A program made the translations under genes and the position numbers. Below, piece by piece: positions 42,726 through 52,524 of a stretch of DNA of 64,000 nucleotides. The DNA is from Trichococcus collinsii (GTDB lineage Bacteria > Bacillota > Bacilli > Lactobacillales > Aerococcaceae). The first letter of the stretch is position 1, and every line of letters starts with the position of its first letter. Below the pieces are notes generated by a model, which was not told the DNA's origin, made no database searches, and saw only the letters and a list, made by a program, of their open reading frames with translations. The stretch covers positions 186,001-250,000 of the forward strand of contig NZ_FNQH01000004.1 in NCBI RefSeq assembly GCF_900107505.1, in the 5' to 3' direction.

Positions 42726-42854
42726 CTAATCGATTGCCGCAGTGATGATGGAAGCTTCCCTGATCTCTTCTACTTTTTTTGGTTTCTTTGCCTTTTCAGG
42801 TTTCTTTTCAGCGAAATAACGGACAACGGATTCCCATCTAATAAAATTTTTCAT
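42726..42854 (-). CDS. Small basic protein of 42 residues, unknown
   Basis: ATG at 42854 is preceded by AAGGAGGGAG at a good distance, and the frame runs 42 codons to TAG at 42726. The peptide starts MKNFIRWESVVRYFAEKK, followed by a lysine/proline-rich stretch KAKKPKKVEE and a short hydrophobic end. It lies 50 bases after the C-S lyase stop on the same strand and just before a strong terminator, so it is probably co-transcribed. I recognise no family; the ribosome binding site is the main evidence that it is real. Confidence 0.6.
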   Translation of the reverse strand: MKNFIRWESVVRYFAEKKPEKAKKPKKVEEIREASIITAAID

Positions 42855-42904
42855 GGTATTGCTCCCTCCTTCTCGATAAAACGCACAACTAACTAGTTTA
42901 CTGG

Positions 42905-44125
42905 TTAATGTTGGATTCTATATAAAGCTTCCCCAAGGCGATCAAGCGTGTCTTCGATCACTTTGGTTGGCGCTGCCAGATTGATGCGCTCATAGCCCTC
43001 GCCCTCTTCACCGAAGATATAACCTTCATCAGTAAAGAACTGCGCTTCTTCCCGCATAAACTTTTCCAGTTCTTCCGGCGCTAGTCCCAGTGCCTTGAAG
43101 TTCACCCATTGCAGATAAGTCCCCTCAACCAAGGGTGCGGTAATTTTAGGGAAATTTGCGGCGAAGAAGTCGCGCACCAGATGCTGATTCCTGTCGATGA
43201 CCGGTATCAGATGATCAAGCCACTGTTCCGCATCATCGTAGGCAATCCGGCACCCTTCCAAGCCTAGCGTCCCAACCATACCGCAGGCGACACTGCCAAG
43301 CGCATCGGACATTTTCTTCCGCAAAACTTCATTTTGGATAATGATGTTGGACGTGCACAGGCCAGCTAGATTGAATGTTTTTGATGGTGCAGTGCAGGTG
43401 ATCGTCCTTTCCGCCACCGCATGGGAAAGCGTCTGGAAAACCTTATGTTCGTAGCCCGGCATAATCAAATCGTGATGGATTTCATCCGCAACAATAATCA
43501 TGTCATAGCGAAGCACGATATCTGCTAAACGGGCCAGTTCCTCTTCCGTCCACACCCTGCCGACCGGATTATGCGGACTGCAGAAAATAATCAGCTTGTT
43601 CTCCTTCTTACGGCAGAAATGATCAAGCCCTTTAAAGTCGATCGTGTAATCGTCCGCGCGATTCAAGAGCGGATTCCTGACGACTTTCCGGCCTGCGTTT
43701 TCGATAGCTCCAAAGAACGGATAATAGACCGGCGTCATGATGATGACACCTTCACCTGGCTGAGTATAAGCCCGGACCGCTGCATAAAAGGCAGAGACGA
43801 CGCCAGGACTGGTCAGAATCCATTCCTTCTCCACCTCAAAATTGTGCCGGCGCCGTTGCCAATCGATTACTGCTTGGTAGTAGCCTTCGGTGGGTATACT
43901 GTAGCCCAATATGTTGTCTTCCAAATATTCCTGTAGCCCTTTGGTGATTTCGGGCGCAGTCCTGAATTCCATGTCCGCCACCGTAAGCGGCACCACATCA
44001 TCCGCTACATCCGGCATCCATTGATACATCTGTTGCCACTTCACGGAACCTTTGTCTCTTCTGCTGATGACCGATTCGAAATCATATATTTTTTTGTTTC
44101 CTTCAATCTCCATCCCATACACCAT
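42905..44125 (-). CDS. PLP-dependent C-S lyase / aminotransferase, PatB/MalY type
   Basis: A 406-residue fold-type I PLP enzyme of the MalY/PatB group, which splits cystathionine or related sulfur amino acids into thiol, pyruvate and ammonia. VVPLTVADMEFRTAPEI is the group's N-terminal signature, FCSPHNPVGRVWTEEEL and IIVADEIHHDLIMPG are cofactor-binding segments, and APSKTFNLAGL contains the PLP lysine. AAGGGAGAG lies 8 bases before the ATG. The cystine transporter elsewhere in the window fits a role in sulfur metabolism, but no direct link is seen. Confidence 0.9.
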   Translation of the reverse strand: MVYGMEIEGNKKIYDFESVISRRDKGSVKWQQMYQWMPDVADDVVPLTVADMEFRTAPEITKGLQEYLEDNILGYSIPTEGYYQAVIDWQRRRHNFEVEKEWILTSPGVVSAFYAAVRAYTQPGEGVIIMTPVYYPFFGAIENAGRKVVRNPLLNRADDYTIDFKGLDHFCRKKENKLIIFCSPHNPVGRVWTEEELARLADIVLRYDMIIVADEIHHDLIMPGYEHKVFQTLSHAVAERTITCTAPSKTFNLAGLCTSNIIIQNEVLRKKMSDALGSVACGMVGTLGLEGCRIAYDDAEQWLDHLIPVIDRNQHLVRDFFAANFPKITAPLVEGTYLQWVNFKALGLAPEELEKFMREEAQFFTDEGYIFGEEGEGYERINLAAPTKVIEDTLDRLGEALYRIQH

Positions 44126-44431
44126 ATTATCTCTCCCTTCCCGATTGCGTGAGATTTAGTCACACAAAAGTCAGATAAGCACCTCGTTTCAGGATGCAAT
44201 TCAATTATTAAACTAACTATAAGGGGGTTTTTTCCAAAAGTCTAATTTATCATAACAATTTGGGTCACAAAACCTCACACCATATATAATCCAATCGCCG
44301 AAACCCCATCTAACTACCCTTCTTCTGCGTCACTATTCCTTACATGTTCATTCATTGATAAAAATCAAAAAAGCCCCGGTTACGCTCTAATTGCGCACTG
44401 GGGCTTTGAAGTATACTTGCGGACCTCTTAT
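44126..44431. other. Intergenic stretch of 306 bases
   Basis: Contains the promoter region of the C-S lyase gene (AT-rich around 44205-44260) and the terminator of the DUF4153 gene at 44369-44409. No gene seen. Confidence 0.5.
44369..44409 (-). terminator. Terminator of the DUF4153 gene
   Basis: On the minus strand AAAGCCCC...GGGGCTTTTTT with an inner GTxxGC pairing, 23 bases after the stop. Confidence 0.85.
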
Positions 44432-46240
44432 TTACTTGAATTCCATGAAGATATAGAGATCTCCACCGGTAAAATCCGGTGTGCGCTCCAAGGAATTGAC
44501 CAAAATATTCATTCTGATCTGGTCATTTTCGGTAGTTACCGTCGCATCCTCGATTGTCAGATTCCCTTTGTCGAATCCGGAAGTCGCAGCCTCCTCGAAA
44601 ATCGCATCGTACACTTCGCGGGTATTATAAACGATCAATTTCTCTCCTGTCGCATCCTTTACGGTCAAAACATAATACGTTCCATCCAATCTTTTTTCCA
44701 ATTGGTATGGTTGGCCGTTCACTTCAAAATCGGTAGTTTCGACGGGGCTAGTTTCGACTTCGGAATAGTAGAGATACTGATGGATCATGACATCGAAATT
44801 TGCGATTCCCACAACAGGATCGGCATCCCAGTTCAGATAGACGAATTCGCCCTCACCTTGCGGATATTCCGTTTCGGAATAGGTCATGTCAAATCCGTAG
44901 GTATCGCTGAAATCACTGTAGACATTGAAATCGCTCGGCAAGTAGGCTACCTCTTTATTGTAGCCCATGTTGTCGATGTAGGACGCGACCTTTGTGATGA
45001 CGATCTTATCGTCGATGGAAACATCACTTTTCGGAACGATTGCGTTATCCACCAACATATCATTTTCCAATAGTTTCTGTTCCAAAAAGCCAATCTGGTT
45101 GTTCTTGCTGACAGTAAAGGCATCGATCGGCGGAATGATGGAAATGGCCGACAACACAAGCAATGCGATAGCGATCAAACCATTATGCTTCGGTTTCATG
45201 AAGCTGAAGATCACACCGGCTATCGTCGCGAAGATGCCGAACAGGATGACATAATAGCGGCCGTGCGTGACGCCCATCTCCCTGATTTTCAGGAAGGAGG
45301 CGACGGTCTGGAAGACGACTATCGGAATCAGGATCTTAGGAAAAATCTTGCGGAACAGGTCGGCAAATTTATTCTCGAGATTGCAGGCAAGGATATAGAC
45401 GATGATGACGATGATCGCATAGGAAACAAGCAACGGCTCCATAAGATTGTCTGTCCAGAATTCCCCTCTGATATTCATGACGACATAGATCACAAGGATC
45501 AACGTGTAGATGGCCGTCAAAGGAATGATGATGTAGGAAATCAGGATTTCCAGGAAGCGCGGCACCATAAATTGACGATCGAGCGTTTCCCCGCGCTTCG
45601 CCCATGCCTCATCCGGTATCAATTCTTCACGTTTGCCCGGATACAGCGGCGTCATCGATAAGAAATAGATCGGCGCAAACAAGGAACCTACAATATTCAA
45701 AAGATGCGTGAGAATTTTGAAATCAAGATTGAAGAGAAGGTAATCAGTGGCGTAAAAAATGGCGCTGATTCCGCCTGCCAATACCCCCGTGAAGAGCACC
45801 GTCGTGAAGAATGCCTTCAGCGCCGAAAGGAAGCTCCGATGGAACGGAACCTTCACGCTCTTTATTGAAGGAATCCAAATGAAGGCGATCATAAGTGCGA
45901 ACAGCGCCACACCCGTTTTGACATTAATGGCTATATTGTACTGCGTCTGCGGGCCGACCGCGAAATAATAGCCGGTCGTTAGCAACACAGCCCCACCCAT
46001 CAGCAGATAGCGGGCATTCAGTTGCGTGAAGAAACGTTCATAAACCATTTGGCCAACGATGCTCAGCATCGCCCCTACCAAAAAAGTGAACAGATAGCGG
46101 GCATAATCCTCGCGCGGGTTTTCGATCATGAAGCTGTTCAAAACTGCGACCGCGATCAAAAATAGCACGGTCAACGGATAACGACTGATGGAACGCCCCA
46201 TTCCTTTGTAGGCTTTCCAAAACGCGTCTTTAAATTTCAT
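44432..46240 (-). CDS. DUF4153-family membrane protein
   Basis: A 602-residue protein with about ten N-terminal membrane helices (residues 20-400) and a C-terminal extracytoplasmic domain (about 400-602) rich in Tyr, Asp and Thr. The helix pattern and segment HRSFLSALKAFFTTVLFTGVLAGGISAIFYATDYLLF resemble the DUF4153 family. Function is not known. The start at ATG 46240 is favoured by GGGGTGG just upstream; a GTG at 46249 is possible. It is monocistronic. Confidence 0.8.
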   Translation of the reverse strand: MKFKDAFWKAYKGMGRSISRYPLTVLFLIAVAVLNSFMIENPREDYARYLFTFLVGAMLSIVGQMVYERFFTQLNARYLLMGGAVLLTTGYYFAVGPQTQYNIAINVKTGVALFALMIAFIWIPSIKSVKVPFHRSFLSALKAFFTTVLFTGVLAGGISAIFYATDYLLFNLDFKILTHLLNIVGSLFAPIYFLSMTPLYPGKREELIPDEAWAKRGETLDRQFMVPRFLEILISYIIIPLTAIYTLILVIYVVMNIRGEFWTDNLMEPLLVSYAIIVIIVYILACNLENKFADLFRKIFPKILIPIVVFQTVASFLKIREMGVTHGRYYVILFGIFATIAGVIFSFMKPKHNGLIAIALLVLSAISIIPPIDAFTVSKNNQIGFLEQKLLENDMLVDNAIVPKSDVSIDDKIVITKVASYIDNMGYNKEVAYLPSDFNVYSDFSDTYGFDMTYSETEYPQGEGEFVYLNWDADPVVGIANFDVMIHQYLYYSEVETSPVETTDFEVNGQPYQLEKRLDGTYYVLTVKDATGEKLIVYNTREVYDAIFEEAATSGFDKGNLTIEDATVTTENDQIRMNILVNSLERTPDFTGGDLYIFMEFK

Positions 46241-46284
46241 TTTTGCCACCCCTCTCTTACAATTTCGCTGATGCGAAAAGAATG

Positions 46285-47115
46285 CTATTCAACCCTCTCT
46301 GTTTTCCTGCTTCTCTTTCGTTTATGCGTAAAATCTGCTCGTTGAAACGTAACTGTTGCCATAGTGAGGAATACGAGGCCGCAACCGAATACGGCGAGGC
46401 CGCTCATCCATGGCCTGAATATGAATCCATTTATATTCAGCGCTAATCCATTTTTGACCATTTCGGCATCTGTTCCGTTGTTTTCCAAGACAATTGCCCG
46501 AAAAAACATGGTCGTATAGGTCATGGGATTCGCATAAGACAGGTATTCCAAAAACGTCGGAAAAAGGCTCACGGGAACATAAGCACCGGATAAAAAAACC
46601 AGCGGGAGAACTACCGCTTGTCCAACGATTTGGTAGGTTTGCGCATCCCGAACGATGGTGGCAACCCACAGCCCCAAGGCAGAATAGACCATTCCTACCA
46701 AGAACATGGACAGGAAGACCAACACAATTGTATGCGGCTTTTCGAATCCCAGACCGGTGAACATCCCAATCACAAAAATGATGAAGCCTTGCATCGTCGC
46801 AATCAGGGCGCCTGCCAACAACTGTCCGAACGCTACCTGGAAACGATTGATGGGGCTAACCAGTATTTCCTTCATGTACCCTGAACTGATGTCCTCAATC
46901 GTAGTCGCCGCGATATTCAATGATGTTTGAAATACGGTGGCGATTGTCACGCCCGCAATGACATGATTGACGGAATTTTCTTGCAGCTGGTTTTGAAAAA
47001 GGGAGGACAATACATAAATGAAAGCAAAAGGCGTAAGAAAAGTAATCAGCAAGCGGATGCGGTTGCGCATAAAGTTACGCAGATTGCGCAAGCATAATGT
47101 CCAGATGGCTCTCAC
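46285..47115 (-). CDS. ABC-2 type exporter permease
   Basis: A 276-residue membrane subunit with six helices and the ABC-2 signature region QTYQIVGQAVVLPLVFLSGAYVPVSLFPTFLEYLSYANPMTYTTMFFRA. It overlaps the ATPase gene by four bases (ATGA), so the two form one exporter of the daunorubicin-resistance (DrrAB) type. Such pumps remove drugs, lipids or peptides; the substrate is unknown. Confidence 0.9.
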   Translation of the reverse strand: MRAIWTLCLRNLRNFMRNRIRLLITFLTPFAFIYVLSSLFQNQLQENSVNHVIAGVTIATVFQTSLNIAATTIEDISSGYMKEILVSPINRFQVAFGQLLAGALIATMQGFIIFVIGMFTGLGFEKPHTIVLVFLSMFLVGMVYSALGLWVATIVRDAQTYQIVGQAVVLPLVFLSGAYVPVSLFPTFLEYLSYANPMTYTTMFFRAIVLENNGTDAEMVKNGLALNINGFIFRPWMSGLAVFGCGLVFLTMATVTFQRADFTHKRKRSRKTERVE

Positions 47116-48041
47116 CCTGCATCACCGCCTTCACGGATTTTTTTGCCTGTGATTTCAAGAAAAACGTCATTCAGACTCCCTTTCGTAACCTCCAAGTCGA
47201 GAACATCATCCTTCAATGAATGGATTGTCTCAATAAATCTTTCCATGTCATCTACCTCAAGGTGCAAGTATTCCCCGCTTTTCTCATAACGGAACTCCTG
47301 CTGCAGTAAATAGATTTCAGCTTTTCGGGAATCTTTCACTTTCAATACGGCCCGCGTTTTGGTATACCGGGTTTTCAAAGCTTGCGGGGTATCATTGACG
47401 ATGATTTTTCCGTCGTCCATGATAGCCACTCGATCGCACACTTCCGCTTCTTCAATATAGTGCGTCGTCAAGAAAATTGTGATATTTTTCTCCTTCTGCA
47501 GCTTCATGATATATTCCCACATGCGATTTCGTGTCTGGGGATCCAGCCCCGTCGTCGGCTCGTCCAAAAAAAGAACTTTCGGATAATGGACCAACGCGCG
47601 CACAATCTCCACACGACGCTTCATCCCGCCGGAAAGGGTAGAGACCGTCCTATTCCGCCATTCCAACAAATCAACGAGATCCAACAGTATTCCGATTCGT
47701 TCCCCTATTTCATCCCTTGGTACCCCATATAGGATGCAGTGAGCAACCAGATTTTCTTGCACTGTCATCTGCTGATCCAATGTAGGTTCTTGAAAAACGA
47801 TGCCTATCGCTTTTCGAACTTTTTTCTGTTGCTTAGAAACATCTTCTCCATCAATCAAAAGCACTCCTGAGGTTTTATCGATTATCGTACATAGGGCGTT
47901 AATTGTCGTGCTCTTGCCCGCACCGTTCGGACCCAGAAAAGCAAAGCTGCTGCCTTCTTCTACTTCGAAAGAAACATCCTCCACTGCAAGGTAATCCCCA
48001 TAAAATTTCGAGAAATTTTTCACATTGATTATGGCTGCCAT
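47112..48041 (-). CDS. ABC exporter ATPase, DrrA type
   Basis: A 309-residue ATPase with Walker A GPNGAGKST, signature LSGGMKRRVEI, Walker B VLFLDEPTTGLD and the switch histidine TTHYIEEAE, followed by the C-terminal domain typical of DrrA-like ATPases. I start it at ATG 48041 (MAAIINVKNFSK); a longer frame to 48080 lacks a good site. It is coupled to the permease gene by an ATGA overlap. Confidence 0.9.
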   Translation of the reverse strand: MAAIINVKNFSKFYGDYLAVEDVSFEVEEGSSFAFLGPNGAGKSTTINALCTIIDKTSGVLLIDGEDVSKQQKKVRKAIGIVFQEPTLDQQMTVQENLVAHCILYGVPRDEIGERIGILLDLVDLLEWRNRTVSTLSGGMKRRVEIVRALVHYPKVLFLDEPTTGLDPQTRNRMWEYIMKLQKEKNITIFLTTHYIEEAEVCDRVAIMDDGKIIVNDTPQALKTRYTKTRAVLKVKDSRKAEIYLLQQEFRYEKSGEYLHLEVDDMERFIETIHSLKDDVLDLEVTKGSLNDVFLEITGKKIREGGDAG

Positions 48042-48199
48042 CTCTATGCCTGCCTTCCCAACAAAATAAGGTGAGCGCATCCAACATTAGACCTGTTGCT
48101 GACAAAACGAAACGTCTATATCATAATTATGGATATCCATGCGCACCTTTGTCAAATTTTGCGATGCCTTTAAGGGCTTAGCAACAAAAAAGGCGCCAT

Positions 48200-48230
48200 A
48201 AAAAAAAGAGCATAGCCTGTGGCCGTGCTC
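48200..48230 (-). terminator. Terminator of the 2-hydroxyacid dehydrogenase gene
   Basis: GAGCACGGCC and GGCTATGCTC arms followed on the minus strand by TTTTTTTT. Confidence 0.85.
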
Positions 48231-48238
48231 CCTTGTGA

Positions 48239-49222
48239 TTACTGTTTGAATGGACCCGTCTTCGCATCCTTCATCGCCAATTGGATGTAATCGATGGAAG
48301 CATTGAGTTTGGCGGATTCCCACTCATCCAAAGCGACCCCGAATTGTTTTTCTACGCCATTACGGCCGATCAGACAAGGCATGCTCAAAGCAACATCGCC
48401 GTCATGACCGTACTGTCCGCGAAGAATCGTGCAGACGGGGTGGACGCTCTTTTCATCCAACAGGACCGATTGCGCCAAGGTGATGGCCGATTGCGCAACT
48501 CCTGCGTTCGTCCACCCTTTCCCGTTCAAGACATCGTAGGCCGACTTCACAACCGCTGCACCGATCGCTTCAGGATCCAGTATCTCCACTTCCGGGAAAT
48601 GGCTTGCGAACTCCTCATAGCGGATGCCGTTTATCGCCAACCGGCTCACCACCGGGAATGCCGTGAATCCGTGTTCGCCCATCATGTAGCCGGTCACGCT
48701 TTTAGGATCGACACCGTATTGTTGCGAAATCACTTTCCGCAGACGGGCTGAGTCCAGCATGGTGCCAGTCCCGAATATCCGCCCTTCCGGATAGTCGAAC
48801 TCGCTGGCCGCAATATAGGTCACCGTGTCCAATGGATTTGTGATCAGAATGATGATGGCCTCTTTTGTATATTTTATGATTTCGGCCATCACTTCACGGA
48901 TGACCGCCGCATTTTTGCCGGTCAAGGAGGCGCGATCTGGAACGGCATTCGGATTGTTATCATCCTTCATGACACTCGGTCCGGCAGCGATAATGATGAT
49001 GTCCGCATCCGCGCAATCGGCGTAATCCCCAGCGTGTACATCCACATTGGACATATAGGTCAATGCGGTCGCATGTGCCTGATCCAAGGCTTCCCCATGG
49101 GCAACATCCTTTAGAATATCGATTGTCGCGATTTCCGCAAATAATCTCAATTTCATTGCATCAGCCAACACATAGGAACCCACGTGACCCACACCCACAA
49201 CAACAAGTTTATTTTTGTGCAT
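48239..49222 (-). CDS. L-lactate / L-2-hydroxyisocaproate dehydrogenase family protein
   Basis: A 327-residue NAD-dependent 2-hydroxyacid dehydrogenase. KLVVVGVGHVGSYVLADAM is the NAD site, LITNPLDTVTYIAASEF and RIFGTGTMLDSARLR surround the catalytic Asp/Arg, and YMMGEHGFTAFPV has the catalytic His. The active-site loop reads KDDNNPNAVPDRASL instead of the GQSR-type loop of strict lactate dehydrogenases and resembles L-hydroxyisocaproate dehydrogenase, so a bulkier 2-keto acid may be preferred. Start ATG 49222 has GGAGGGG upstream. It is monocistronic. Confidence 0.88.
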   Translation of the reverse strand: MHKNKLVVVGVGHVGSYVLADAMKLRLFAEIATIDILKDVAHGEALDQAHATALTYMSNVDVHAGDYADCADADIIIIAAGPSVMKDDNNPNAVPDRASLTGKNAAVIREVMAEIIKYTKEAIIILITNPLDTVTYIAASEFDYPEGRIFGTGTMLDSARLRKVISQQYGVDPKSVTGYMMGEHGFTAFPVVSRLAINGIRYEEFASHFPEVEILDPEAIGAAVVKSAYDVLNGKGWTNAGVAQSAITLAQSVLLDEKSVHPVCTILRGQYGHDGDVALSMPCLIGRNGVEKQFGVALDEWESAKLNASIDYIQLAMKDAKTGPFKQ

Positions 49223-49380
49223 CTTTTCCCCTCCATTTCTCATCATACTTTCATCTTAGCACCTTTTTAGTGATTTATCACATGTATTTCGTGAAAGAGG
49301 GCCCTTCACGGTGTCGGCTTGCAATAATCCGTCGGTCCGAGTACTATGGAAGCAACATCACTCAGAGGAGCATACGTTAA

Positions 49381-50037
49381 ATGGAAAAGTTTGTGGAAGC
49401 TTTAAAACAAAAAATTCGCAGTAAAGAGGGTTTGTCGCCCAAGATGCAGGATATTCTGGATGCTTGTGTCGTGCTGTTCTCGACGAAAGGATTCTCCAAC
49501 ACCAGCACAAAGGACATCGCAAAAGCAGCCAATGTTGCTGAAGGAACCATCTACAAACATTTCGGCACGAAGGAAAATTTGCTTTACGCTACAATTTTCC
49601 CGATTCTGCGCGATATCATCTCAACGGAAGCGCTCATCCAAGTGAAGCGGTTCCGCAATTCTGCAGAGAACGCGCCATTTGAGCGGTTCGTGGAATTCAT
49701 CGTGCGCAAGGATGTTATGATGCCGGAAGAGCATTTCCAGTCAGGAAAAATTTTTCTAACTGAAATGATGTACGATAAACAGCGTTGCCAAGAGTTCATC
49801 ACGATGATCCCCAAGGACTTGATAGAAGGCATTTACGCAATCCTCGACGGCTATAAAGAAAAACATGAAATCGTCGATTGGCCGAATCCCGTCATTTGGC
49901 AATTCATCATGAGTATCCTGTTCGGCAATCACCTGACCCATTACGTCCTTTTCACGGATACAAAGCGCGACAAAGAAGCCGAAATCGTCTATCTGACCCA
50001 GCAGATCGTCAAAGGACTGAAACCTGATAAGCAATAG
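49381..50037 (+). CDS. TetR-family repressor of the adjacent ABC exporter
   Basis: A 218-residue regulator. The HTH is TKDIAKAANVAEGTIYKHFGTKENLLYA (about 40-65), with an alpha-helical ligand domain after it. It lies 105 bases before the ABC fusion gene on the same strand, and a perfect palindrome typical for TetR proteins (50083-50098) stands between them. It most likely represses the exporter until an inducer binds. Confidence 0.9.
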   Translation: MEKFVEALKQKIRSKEGLSPKMQDILDACVVLFSTKGFSNTSTKDIAKAANVAEGTIYKHFGTKENLLYATIFPILRDIISTEALIQVKRFRNSAENAPFERFVEFIVRKDVMMPEEHFQSGKIFLTEMMYDKQRCQEFITMIPKDLIEGIYAILDGYKEKHEIVDWPNPVIWQFIMSILFGNHLTHYVLFTDTKRDKEAEIVYLTQQIVKGLKPDKQ

Positions 50038-50082
50038 CATTGACAGCCCGTTCCCGAATCGCTATACTTGACTAATCAAACG

Positions 50083-50098
50083 GTGAGTAAATACTCAC
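50083..50098. promoter_or_regulatory. TetR-type operator
   Basis: GTGAGTAAATACTCAC, a perfect 16-base palindrome of the TGAGTA-TACTCA kind bound by many TetR repressors, between the regulator and the exporter gene. Confidence 0.82.
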
Positions 50099-50142
50099 TC
50101 ATCGTCATTTCTTTTAAAATAATAAGGAGGCATCCCATAACT

Positions 50143-52164
50143 ATGGCTTTTGTCGAACTAAAAAATCTGAATAAATTTTACCCGATCAGCGGCGCAGAAG
50201 ATTTCCAGGCACTCAAGGACGTCAACCTTTCCTTGGACAAAGGCGAATTGGTCTCAATCGTCGGCGAATCCGGCAGCGGAAAATCAACCTTGATGAACTT
50301 ATTGGGCGGTCTGGATAGCCAGTTTTCAGGCGAAATAACCATTGACGGCCAAAAAATGAGCACGTTCAAGGAAAAAGATTTCGTGAATTACCACAAAGAG
50401 AAAATCGGCTTCGTTTTCCAGAGTTTCAATCTTGTTTCCCACCTCAGCGTGCTGGACAACGTCACATTGGCGATGACGCTGTCGAATGTCGACAAAAAAA
50501 CACGGGTCGCAAGGGCGATAGAAGTCCTGAAACAACTCGGCCTTGAAGATCAATACAAAAAGAAACCCAGCCAGTTATCAGGCGGGCAAAAACAGCGTGT
50601 GGCCATAGCCCGCGCATTGGTCAATGATCCGGATATCATCATTGCCGATGAACCTACCGGGGCCTTGGACTCGCAGACAACGGATCAGGTGCTGGACATC
50701 ATCCAAGATATCGCCAAAACCGGCAAACTCGTCATCATGGTCACCCACTCGGAGAAGGTAGCGGCCCGCTCCACACGCGTCGTCACAATCGATGACGGAA
50801 AAATCATCGGCGATATCCGTCAAGGAGAGATTGCCTTGCACGACAACGCGTTTGAATTACAACAGAAAAGTAAGAGTAAAAATCTCACTTTTCTTGCAGC
50901 AATCCGCTTGGCTCTTCTTAATATGAAGGAAAAGTTGGCCCGGAACATCCTTATCGCTCTTGGCGGCAGCATCGGAATCATGAGCATCATCGTGATGCTG
51001 TCCCTTGGCGAAGGCGTCAATGACTACCTGACCGAAACGATGAACGCCAATGTCAATCCGCTTGTCAGTGAAGTCCAGATGCCCGTCGTCATCGAAACCA
51101 ACAATAGCGAAAACACCGATTCATCTATGATGATCACGACTCCTACCGGGGCTGAGATACCTGCCGGCTCTACGCCATCGGGTCCTCCTACGGGCGTAAC
51201 GCAGTCCGATCCGTTCGAAGAAGAAAACATTGAGGAATTGCGGAATATTCCGCATGTCGCCGAAGTCAATCTGGCCTATACTTCTTTTACGATCGGAAGC
51301 GATAACGTTATCTTTGAAGATAATAAATACTCCTTCATGACTTTCGGGACGACCTCTGGTATGACCGATTCCAACATCCTTTTCGGGGCATTTCCTGAAG
51401 AAGGCGAGATTCTGGTCACAGAAGGCATCGCCAATCAGATGGGCGCTACTACAGAAGAAGCCATCGGAAAAGAAGTGACTCTGGACGTTACGATAGATGG
51501 TGAGTCGTTGGAAAAAAATTACATAATCAGCGGCATTTACACAGCCGGCCAAGCCATCGGCGCATTCGAGTCCGTATACATGTCAGCTGATTCCTTTGAA
51601 ACATTGACTGCAGAGAACAATATGGAAGTGGAGCCCAATGTTGTCTACTTGGTATCTGAGGATCCTGAAAATACCCAATCCATCAAAGATGAAGTAGCCG
51701 CTCTAGGTTACCGCGGTTCATCAGCGGATGCCCTGGCTTCCACGTTCACCCAGATGTTGGATATCTTCACGTACATCCTTTCCGGGGTGGCAGGCATATC
51801 CTTGTTCGTATCCGCGATCATGATTTTGACAGTGCTCTACATCAGCGTTGTGGAACGGACACAAGAAATCGGCGTCATCAAAGCGATTGGTGGCCGGAAG
51901 AAAGATATCCGCCGCATCTTCGTTTCCGAGTCCTTCCTGATCGGCCTGTTCAGCGGAATTCTGGGCGTAGGCATCGCCTACCTCATCACCGTTGTCGGAA
52001 ACATCGTTGTGGAGAATCTTTTTGACACGGCCATCCTGAATATGACACCGGCCTTTGCAGTATTCGGTATCGTCACCAGCGTGATCATCAGCATGGTCGC
52101 TGGCCTGATGCCAGCTCAAAAAGCAGCCCGCCTGGACCCAGTAGAAGCCCTCCGCCACGATTAA
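50143..52164 (+). CDS. MacB-like ABC exporter, ATPase fused to permease
   Basis: A 673-residue fusion. The ATPase (about 1-235) has [24 protein letters not shown] and [14 protein letters not shown], the LolD/MacB type. The permease part has TM1 near residue 285, a large extracellular domain (about 310-535) with a Ser/Thr/Pro-rich linker, and three C-terminal FtsX helices ending DPVEALRHD. Start ATG 50143 has AAGGAGG 12 bases upstream. Such proteins extrude antimicrobial peptides or lipids. Control by the preceding TetR regulator is likely. Confidence 0.92.
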   Translation: MAFVELKNLNKFYPISGAEDFQALKDVNLSLDKGELVSIVGESGSGKSTLMNLLGGLDSQFSGEITIDGQKMSTFKEKDFVNYHKEKIGFVFQSFNLVSHLSVLDNVTLAMTLSNVDKKTRVARAIEVLKQLGLEDQYKKKPSQLSGGQKQRVAIARALVNDPDIIIADEPTGALDSQTTDQVLDIIQDIAKTGKLVIMVTHSEKVAARSTRVVTIDDGKIIGDIRQGEIALHDNAFELQQKSKSKNLTFLAAIRLALLNMKEKLARNILIALGGSIGIMSIIVMLSLGEGVNDYLTETMNANVNPLVSEVQMPVVIETNNSENTDSSMMITTPTGAEIPAGSTPSGPPTGVTQSDPFEEENIEELRNIPHVAEVNLAYTSFTIGSDNVIFEDNKYSFMTFGTTSGMTDSNILFGAFPEEGEILVTEGIANQMGATTEEAIGKEVTLDVTIDGESLEKNYIISGIYTAGQAIGAFESVYMSADSFETLTAENNMEVEPNVVYLVSEDPENTQSIKDEVAALGYRGSSADALASTFTQMLDIFTYILSGVAGISLFVSAIMILTVLYISVVERTQEIGVIKAIGGRKKDIRRIFVSESFLIGLFSGILGVGIAYLITVVGNIVVENLFDTAILNMTPAFAVFGIVTSVIISMVAGLMPAQKAARLDPVEALRHD

Positions 52165-52170
52165 GAAAAA

Positions 52171-52475
52171 GGATACGATGAATTGCGGTTGTCAGCTTAG
52201 GCGGAACCCGCTGCAATTCAGAGTTCAACTTGCAGGATGTGATGATTCGCGTTTAGATACCCGGACGTTGGAGTCCCCCACGAAGTGAACCTCTTTTGTT
52301 CACTCCGCGGGGTGCGAAACGGTAGTGGTATCTGCGAATCAGAACTCAACTACAGGATAAGATGAATTGCGGGTAGGGGGCGAGCACTAAGAGGACAAAC
52401 ACTAAGCGGACGTTTTTTGTCCGTGTGTGGTTGTCAGCTTAGGCGGAACCCCCTGCAATTCAGAGTTCAACTACG
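52171..52475. repeat. Tandem array of three hairpin cassettes
   Basis: Three units each begin GGATRNGATGA and end CAGARYTCAACT. Outer stems: unit 1 GAATTGC (52180) with GCAATTC (52213); unit 2 GATTCGC (52244) with GCGAATC (52334); unit 3 GAATTGC (52364) with GCAATTC (52455). The stem of unit 2 differs on both arms but still pairs. Unit 2 has a second stem AGATACC/GGTATCT and an inner AGTGAAC/GTTCACT. Unit 3 repeats the inner part of unit 1 after an insertion of about 55-60 bases. No frame is coding. Confidence 0.8.
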
Positions 52476-52481
52476 AGCAAC

Positions 52482-52524
52482 AAAAAGAAGCAGTCCGACT
52501 TTTGAGCCGGCTGCTTCTTTTTTT
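52482..52524 (-). terminator. Bidirectional terminator after the unknown 467-residue gene
   Basis: AAAAAGAAGCAG with CTGCTTCTTTTTTT and a partly paired inner region; U-tracts on both strands. Confidence 0.85.
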
